11,204 bases of DNA from positions 1-11,204 of the forward strand of contig CBDUUP010000118.1 in assembly GCA_965370435.1 (NCBI GenBank). Reading direction: 5' to 3'. Under the pieces are notes generated by a model. The model was not told the DNA's origin, searched no databases, and saw nothing but the letters and a program-made list of their open reading frames with translations. This DNA is from CBDUUP01 sp965370435 (GTDB taxonomy: Bacteria; Chloroflexota; Anaerolineae; Anaerolineales; UBA11579). Shown here one piece after another: positions 7,083 to 11,204 of this stretch. The position numbers were made by a program, and so were the translations under genes. Position 1 is the first letter of the stretch. Each line of letters opens with the position of its first letter.

Positions 7083-8218
7083 CGGAGCTCCTGGTCATTG
7101 GGGCGGGACTCACGGGACTATACGCGGCTGGATTGGCGGCCGCGGGCGGGGCGAGGGTGACGCTGGCGGCCCGCGGGGAGGGAAGCTTGGCGCTGCTCCC
7201 GGTGCGGATGTCCAATATCGAGCATCCTTATCTTGAAAAAGCCATCCATGAACTCCAACAAATGGCCCCGGATATAGTTTGGGGGAGAGATGAGGAATAT
7301 ATCCTGCCAACTGCTGCCGGATCGATTCAGCGGGTCAATCTCGCGCCCCAGGCGCAGGTTGATGGCGATTTGCAAAACGAATCTCCACTGACGATTGCGG
7401 GTCTTGAGGGCTTCCGTGACTTCTCCCCTCACCTGATTGCAAACAATCTAGGGCGTTCCTTCCCGGGCCGTGAGTTCAACTCCATCGTCTTGCCACTTCC
7501 CGACCCTCAAGCAAAACGCGATCATTATTCCACCGATCTGGCTCGTCGGTTCGGTGATCCCGTTTTCAGGGCGAAAGTCATCTCTCTCTGGAAACCATTG
7601 TTAAACGGGGTCGAATGCCTGGCTTTGCCCGCTGTTTTGGGTTTTGAAGGGCATTTGGAAGCATTTTCAGGGTTAAAAACCAACCTAAACCTATCATGGC
7701 TATGCGAAATACCCACTATTCCCCCATCTGTTCCTGGGCTACGTCTCCAACGAATTTTACTGAATCATCTCCGGTCATTGGAGGTAAATATACTCATTGG
7801 CTCTCCTGTGCGAGGGAAAATCGAAGGAGGGCTGGCAACTGCACAAGGGATAACCTATGCAGGCGCGCGCACATTGAATTGCGAGGCGGTATTATTGGCA
7901 ACCGGTGGATTGCTGCACGGCGGACTAGAGGCAGAGGCTGGCGGTCAAATCTGTGAGACTGTTTTCAATCTGCCAATTGAGGCTCCTTCTGAGCGATCCG
8001 CCTGGTTCCATCCGCAATATTTGCAGTCCCAGCCTTGCGCCAGTTTTGGGCTGGTTGTGGACGAACGAATGCAGCCCGTTCTCAATGGCAACATGGCAGC
8101 TGAAAATCTTTATGCCGCCGGTTCTATCCTGGCGGGAGGCGACAGAACACTGGATGGATCTCGGATGGCGATCAGCCTCAGCAGCGCTTATCAAGCGGTA
8201 AAGAGCATCCTGGCATGA
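7079..8218 (+). CDS. glpB: Anaerobic glycerol-3-phosphate dehydrogenase, subunit B
   Basis: Flavin-binding subunit thought to pass electrons from GlpA to the iron-sulfur subunit GlpC. The protein has 379 residues, somewhat shorter than E. coli GlpB (about 419). The N-terminus LLVIGAGLTGLYAAGLAAAGGARVT is a dinucleotide-binding fold with the GxGxxG motif at residues 8-13. The C-terminal flavin-binding end reads ENLYAAGSILAGGDRTLDG, then SRMAISLSSAYQAV, matching the family's NLYA-x-G-x-x-x-GG-D ending. The centre is poorly conserved, and the assignment rests mainly on the ends plus gene order. The ATG overlaps the glpA stop and the TGA overlaps the glpC start (both ATGA), which implies translational coupling and equal dosage of the three subunits. 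TGA is a true stop here. Confidence 0.92.
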   Translation: MTELLVIGAGLTGLYAAGLAAAGGARVTLAARGEGSLALLPVRMSNIEHPYLEKAIHELQQMAPDIVWGRDEEYILPTAAGSIQRVNLAPQAQVDGDLQNESPLTIAGLEGFRDFSPHLIANNLGRSFPGREFNSIVLPLPDPQAKRDHYSTDLARRFGDPVFRAKVISLWKPLLNGVECLALPAVLGFEGHLEAFSGLKTNLNLSWLCEIPTIPPSVPGLRLQRILLNHLRSLEVNILIGSPVRGKIEGGLATAQGITYAGARTLNCEAVLLATGGLLHGGLEAEAGGQICETVFNLPIEAPSERSAWFHPQYLQSQPCASFGLVVDERMQPVLNGNMAAENLYAAGSILAGGDRTLDGSRMAISLSSAYQAVKSILA

Positions 8219-9423
8219 TTGAAACTACTTTGCTCTCAGATCACTGCTTGAAGTGCAATATCTGTACGGCGGCTTGCCCGGTGGCGGCGGTCACAGATCT
8301 ATTTCCCGGCCCCAAGGCGGTTGGTCCGCAGGCGGAACGTTTTCGACATCCCGGCCACCTCTCGCCAGACAATTCCGTGGCCTGGTGTTCGGGGTGTGGG
8401 GTTTGCAGCCGGGTGTGCCCTCATGAAGTTCCGGTCGCCGAGATCAACACCATCGCGAAACATGCTCTGGCGGACCGAGAGGGCGTCCCCTTACGCGATG
8501 CCCTCATCGCTCGTCCCGACCTGCTGGGTAAGCTTGGCACAACCTTTGCCCCCCTCGCCAACCTGACGCTGAGCATCCCCTTCGCACGGATACTCCTGGA
8601 GAAATTCCTGGGCATCGCCCGTCAAGCCCCCCTCCCCCCGTTCGCTTCAAAGACCTTTCGAAGGGAAATCGCTCGTTCAAGGAGTTCAACAAGATCAACG
8701 GATCAAGTTTTCTTCTTCCACGGGTGTTCGACCCAATACTACGAACCCGGGCTGGGGAAGACGACGCTGGCTGTGATGGAAAAGTTGGGATTTGAGGTCT
8801 TCGTCGGGGAACAGGAATGCTGCGGGCTGCCGCTGCAATCCACCGGGCAGTTTGAGGCGGCGCGCCGAAAGGCCCATCGCAATCTGCATGCGATGGCACC
8901 CTACGCTGAAAAGGGTATTCCCATCATCGGCACCTCGACGAGCTGCATTTTGATGCTCAAGCATGAATATCAGGCCGTGTTGGGAATCCATACTTCCGAA
9001 GCGGAGGTTGTCGCTCGTAACACCTGGGACATCTTCGAGTTTCTGCTATACCGTATCGGCCTGGAGAGCCTGGAGCCGCGGTTGGGCGCGGTTCCCTGGC
9101 AGCGGATCTTCTACCATCCGCCCTGCCAACTCAAGGGACACGGGATCGGAACTCCCGCGCTGCCCATTTTGCGCTTGATTCCAGGTCTGGAAGTGGTAGA
9201 ATCTACCGCCGAGTGCTGCGGTATCGCCGGAACCTATGGCATGAAAAAAGAACGCTACCAAGTCGCATTGGAAGTTGGCAAACCGCTGTTCGACCAGGTA
9301 AACTCCAGCCAGTCGGAACTGGCGGCTTGCGACTCTGAAACTTGCCGCTGGTGGCTGGAGAGCAACACCGGAAAACAAACGCTGCACCCGCTTGAAATCT
9401 TGGCCCGATCTCTGGACGTATAA
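8215..9423 (+). CDS. glpC: Anaerobic glycerol-3-phosphate dehydrogenase, iron-sulfur subunit C
   Basis: Iron-sulfur subunit that anchors GlpAB at the membrane and delivers electrons to quinone. The protein has 402 residues (E. coli about 396). Two ferredoxin-type [4Fe-4S] motifs are complete: C11-C14-C17-C21P (CLKCNICTAACP) and C58-C61-C64-C68P (CSGCGVCSRVCP). Two CCG domains follow, as in heterodisulfide reductase subunit B and LutA-like proteins: C202-C203-G with C171 and C244, and C334-C335-G with C304 and probably C372 or C377. The CCG domains are the likely site of quinone or special cluster chemistry. The start ATG overlaps the glpB stop. The TAA is followed after 26 bases by the selenoprotein gene with no terminator between them, so all are probably on one transcript. 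Confidence 0.95.
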   Translation: MIETTLLSDHCLKCNICTAACPVAAVTDLFPGPKAVGPQAERFRHPGHLSPDNSVAWCSGCGVCSRVCPHEVPVAEINTIAKHALADREGVPLRDALIARPDLLGKLGTTFAPLANLTLSIPFARILLEKFLGIARQAPLPPFASKTFRREIARSRSSTRSTDQVFFFHGCSTQYYEPGLGKTTLAVMEKLGFEVFVGEQECCGLPLQSTGQFEAARRKAHRNLHAMAPYAEKGIPIIGTSTSCILMLKHEYQAVLGIHTSEAEVVARNTWDIFEFLLYRIGLESLEPRLGAVPWQRIFYHPPCQLKGHGIGTPALPILRLIPGLEVVESTAECCGIAGTYGMKKERYQVALEVGKPLFDQVNSSQSELAACDSETCRWWLESNTGKQTLHPLEILARSLDV

Positions 9424-9438
9424 TTCAGAAACTACGAT

Positions 9439-9444
9439 AGGAGG
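9439..9444 (+). promoter_or_regulatory. Consensus Shine-Dalgarno site of the GrdB-like selenoprotein gene
   Basis: A perfect AGGAGG lies five bases before ATG 9450, the strongest ribosome-binding site among the plus-strand genes in the window. It fixes the start of the reading frame and argues that this gene is expressed rather than decaying. Confidence 0.8.
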
Positions 9445-9449
9445 CTCCA

Positions 9450-10346
9450 ATGCCCGTAGATAGTTTCAAATATTTGCCCCGCATCATCGCCGCGTTCTAC
9501 CAGAACACAGACCAGCAGCCAGAACTCCCTATCCCGTGGACGCCGCTGCCGCGCCTCCTGTCGGAGTGCAAATTCGGGTTGGTGACTTCGGGCGGATTCT
9601 ATCACCGGGGCGCCGAAGAGCCGTTTGATCTGGAGCGGGAGAAAGCGGAACCAACCTGGGGCGACCCGACCTGCCGCACGCTCCCCACGGGCATCCTGCA
9701 GAAAGATGTGGGCGCCAGCCATCTGCATCTCAACACACAGGACTTGGAAGAAGACCTCAACATTTTGCTTCCGGTGCATCGCTTCAGGGAACTGGAAGCT
9801 GAGGGAATTATCGGCGGATTGGCGGAACAATCGTATTCCTTTATGGGCTACCAGGGCTTCCCGCCGGACACTTCGGCATGGCAAGAGACTTATGGCCCTC
9901 AGGTTATCGAGAAGCTCAAGGCGGAGGGGGTGGACTGCGTCTTGCTCACCCCGGCTTGACCGGACTGCGCCAGAAACGTGCCCGTGTTGGCACGCACATT
10001 CGAAGCTGCCGGTCTCTCTACGATCCTGGTGACCAATATGCCCTTCTGGGCGGAAAAGGTTGGGGTACCGCGCACGTTGGCGGTTGAATTTCCCTACGGG
10101 CATATGTTGGGCCAGCCTCATAACGTGGATATGCAAATGGGGGTGATCCGGCAGGCGTTGGAGGTATTGGAAACCGCAGAATCGCCCGGCGAAATCGTCC
10201 ATTCCGCGGAGGAGTGGCCGGAACCGCAGAAAGAGGCTTATAAGAATTGGCAGCCAGAGGTAGAATCGCCCATCATCAAGGTGATGGCGCCTCAGGTGCT
10301 TGAAGCCATCAAAAATCGACGGAAAGGTAAAACATCGGATTCCTAG
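9450..10346 (+). CDS. GrdB/PrdB-like (PF07355) reductase, putative selenoprotein with in-frame UGA
   Basis: A single 298-residue frame interrupted only by TGA at 9957-9959 (codon 170), read here as selenocysteine. The N-terminal half has the PF07355 pattern: LVTSGGFYHRGAEEPFDLE (44-62), GDPTCRTLP (71-79), then SHLHLNTQDLEEDLNILLPVHR with GIIGGLAEQSYSFMG (119-133). The second half begins U170-P-D-C173, a UxxC redox motif after VDCVLLTPA. It continues ARTFEAAGLSTILVTNMPF and GQPHNVDMQMGVIRQALEVLE, typical of the family. Relatives include the Sec subunits of glycine reductase (GrdB) and D-proline reductase (PrdB), and many stand-alone uncharacterised Sec or Cys proteins. No GrdA, GrdE, GrdC/D or PrdA partner is in the window, so amino-acid reductase activity should not be assumed. 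It is 26 bases after glpC, probably the last gene of the glp operon. Family assignment is firm; Sec versus nonsense mutation is inference. Confidence 0.85.
9957..10014 (+). promoter_or_regulatory. Candidate bacterial SECIS element at the in-frame UGA
   Basis: Immediately 3' of the TGA (9957-9959) a perfect hairpin forms from CGTGCC (9977-9982) and GGCACG (9989-9994), with a six-base loop CGTGTT beginning 24 bases after the UGA. As I recall the bacterial SECIS rules, the apical loop lies about 16-37 bases from the UGA and has a G in its first two positions; both hold. An outer stem also pairs GACCGG (9958-9963, starting inside the UGA) with CCGGTC (10009-10014), enclosing the whole element as in E. 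coli fdhF. Bacterial SECIS sequences are poorly conserved, so this is supportive only. Confidence 0.5.
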
Positions 10347-10370
10347 ATGAATAATATTTCCAAATCTTAC

Positions 10371-10488
10371 ATAGAAACTTCAAGATTTTGGGCAAGGCTG
10401 TTTGGGTTGGAATGCGCTTGGGCGCAGCAACGCTGCGCCCCTACAAAAGATGGTGTTTCTTCTCCACTGAACAGCGCTTTTAGCGTTG
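10371..10488. repeat. Direct repeat copy A with palindromic core
   Basis: First of two diverged copies with a period of exactly 130 bases. The shared landmarks with copy B are AGAAACTT at the left, ATTTTG, GTTGG, CCCCTAC after the hairpin, TTTCTT, and TGAACAGCGCTTTT-x-GCGTTG at the right. The core is a perfect 9-bp hairpin, GGGCGCAGC (10420-10428) and GCTGCGCCC (10432-10440), with an AAC loop. It is non-coding and lies between the selenoprotein and phosphatase genes. No transposase is nearby; it resembles the REP-like elements scattered in many Chloroflexota and cyanobacterial genomes (from memory, not searched). Confidence 0.75.
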
Positions 10489-10500
10489 TGGAGGCATTAC

Positions 10501-10618
10501 TAAGAAACTTATGAATTTTGGACATGGTTATCTTTGTTGGCGCGCCGGGGCGACCCAGCGGGTCGCCCCTACGGAAGAGATGAAATTTCTTTTCCAATGA
10601 ACAGCGCTTTTGGCGTTG
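10501..10618. repeat. Direct repeat copy B with a different palindromic core
   Basis: Second copy, aligned to copy A at a 130-base offset with the same outer landmarks. Its core hairpin differs: GGGGCGACCC (10547-10556) and GGGTCGCCCC (10560-10569) with an AGC loop, a 10-bp perfect stem. Both copies have CCCCTAC on the right of the hairpin. Its right end (TGAACA, 10598-10603) may serve as the -35 of the downstream gene. Together with copy A it fills the 289-base gap between genes; nothing else was seen there. Confidence 0.75.
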
Positions 10619-10627
10619 AAGTATACT
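10598..10627 (+). promoter_or_regulatory. Possible promoter of the histidine phosphatase gene
   Basis: TATACT at 10622-10627 is a good -10 box (five of six matches). TGAACA at 10598-10603 is a weak -35 (four of six matches) with an 18-base spacer and lies inside repeat copy B. Predicted transcription start is about 10634-10635, directly at the ATG of 10636, so the message would be leaderless or nearly so. No Shine-Dalgarno site is seen. Confidence 0.4.
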
Positions 10628-10635
10628 TTTCGAAG

Positions 10636-11204
10636 ATGATAATTATGTACGATATAACTTTTCTTCGCCACGGTGAATCCACCGGCAACGCTGAGGGATA
10701 CCATCAGGGCCAATCCGAATTCCCCCTCACCGAGAAGGGACAGGGGCAGGCCCAGGCGTTGGCCGCGCGTTGGGTAGAAGAGGGTATTGCGTTCGACTAC
10801 GCTGTCGCCAGCCCCCAGGCGCGGGCCAGAGAGACCGCTGAAATTGTCACCGGTGCGCTGGGATTGGGCTTGGAATTTGATCCACTCTGGATGGAACGGG
10901 ACAACGGTGTGTTGGCCGGGCTTCATCACACGGAGGCGGAAGAAGTGCATCCACGGCCGGATTTCTCCACGCCTTATGATCCCACCGGAAAAACCGGCGA
11001 GGGCCAGTGGGCGCTGTTTCTGCGAGGGGGGCGCGCTCTCCAGACAATTCTACGGCGGCCGCCGGGGAGGTATCTGGTGGTCTCTCACGGCGGGCTGCTC
11101 AACCAGGCGCTGAACGCTATCCTGGGGGTGATGCCGCAGGCCAACTTCCAGGGCGCACGTTATGGCTTCAACAACACCGGCTTCACCCGGATAACCTACC
11201 GGCC
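10636..11204 (+). CDS. Histidine phosphatase (phosphoglycerate mutase-like) family protein, cut by the right edge
   Basis: An open frame of 189 codons that runs off the window. It belongs to histidine phosphatase clade 1 (PF00300). The phospho-accepting histidine is H12 in the FLRHGES motif (9-15). The ASPQARARETAEI block (58-70) holds the conserved arginine region, W85-M-E88 is a likely acid site, and the second catalytic histidine is H151 in VVSHGGLL (148-155). Most of a typical 200-residue protein is present, so only the C-terminal end is missing. Substrate is not predictable; members act on phosphoglycerate, alpha-ribazole phosphate, sugar phosphates or phosphoproteins. ATG 10636 is chosen because the -10 box predicts transcription beginning there; ATG 10645, three codons on, is equally possible and gives the more usual short N-terminus. 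It is separated from the glp genes by 289 bases of repeats, so it is probably independently expressed. Confidence 0.88.
   Translation, partial: MIIMYDITFLRHGESTGNAEGYHQGQSEFPLTEKGQGQAQALAARWVEEGIAFDYAVASPQARARETAEIVTGALGLGLEFDPLWMERDNGVLAGLHHTEAEEVHPRPDFSTPYDPTGKTGEGQWALFLRGGRALQTILRRPPGRYLVVSHGGLLNQALNAILGVMPQANFQGARYGFNNTGFTRITYR

Noticed and set aside
9957..9959. Genome-wide reassignment of TGA to tryptophan or glycine
   Set aside because: glpA and glpB both end in TGA at ATGA overlaps, and tryptophan is encoded by TGG throughout, so TGA acts as stop elsewhere.
9432..10202. 256-residue minus-strand open frame opposite the selenoprotein gene
   Set aside because: It is antisense to a strongly supported family match, has no ribosome-binding site and no recognisable domain. 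It exists because no stop falls in this frame.
9978..10346. Separate 122-residue gene starting at GTG 9978
   Set aside because: It is in the same frame as the upstream gene, has no ribosome-binding site, and its first residues continue the PF07355 domain from U170. It is the C-terminal part of the selenoprotein gene.
10420..10444. Intrinsic terminator of the glp operon formed by the repeat A hairpin
   Set aside because: The stem is strong but is followed by CTACAAAAG with no T-run. It may still stabilise or end transcripts by another mechanism, but the sequence does not support a standard terminator.
10367..10597. 76-residue minus-strand open frame between the selenoprotein and phosphatase genes
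   Set aside because: It is made entirely of the two repeat copies. Peptides such as GDPLGRPGAPTK come from translating the palindrome and are typical spurious calls.
10371..10618. CRISPR-like repeat pair
   Set aside because: Only two diverged copies of about 118 bases separated by 12 bases, with no spacer pattern and no cas genes.
10528..10950. 140-residue minus-strand open frame
   Set aside because: It runs antisense to the histidine phosphatase gene and ends in repeat-derived peptide. No family features.

Overview
The window looks like chromosome from an anaerobic or facultative bacterium, most likely Chloroflexota of the Anaerolineae type. This placement is an inference from three things: gene style, short GC-rich palindromic repeats of the kind scattered through such genomes, and a three-subunit anaerobic glycerol-3-phosphate dehydrogenase. 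No rRNA or other taxonomic marker is present. UGA is an ordinary stop codon here, since glpA and glpB both end in it. No tRNA, rRNA, CRISPR array, transposase or integrase was seen.

Layout. Positions 1-1019 carry minus-strand genes: the first codons of a gene running off the left edge, a DUF4190-type membrane protein (88-486) and a DUF4870-type membrane protein (666-1019). The two complete genes each have a strong Shine-Dalgarno site and a recognisable promoter. From 1166 onward every gene is on the plus strand: fmt (methionyl-tRNA formyltransferase), a 602-residue alpha/beta hydrolase fused to a polytopic membrane domain, glpK, glpA, glpB, glpC, and a PF07355 (GrdB/PrdB-like) reductase gene. 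A 290-bp non-coding stretch with two diverged direct repeats follows, and then a histidine phosphatase gene cut by the right edge.

The metabolic core is glpK-glpA-glpB-glpC. Glycerol is phosphorylated by GlpK. Glycerol-3-phosphate is then oxidised to dihydroxyacetone phosphate by GlpA, and electrons pass through GlpB and the iron-sulfur subunit GlpC to the quinone pool. glpA/glpB and glpB/glpC overlap by ATGA, so translation is probably coupled.

The most notable feature is the gene after glpC. It has a perfect Shine-Dalgarno site and reads 169 codons to a TGA. It then continues in the same frame for 128 more clearly coding codons. The TGA begins a U-P-D-C motif, exactly where PF07355 proteins carry selenocysteine or cysteine. 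A stable hairpin lies just downstream at the spacing expected of a bacterial SECIS. I annotate it as one selenoprotein gene (9450-10346) that appears to be the fifth gene of the glp operon. A premature stop or sequencing error is the main alternative.

Second-tier observations: a perfect 13-bp palindrome inside the glpA reading frame, in the linker between its FAD and [2Fe-2S] domains; a two-copy, 130-bp-period repeat whose hairpin cores differ while the flanks are conserved; and probable leaderless starts for fmt and the histidine phosphatase.
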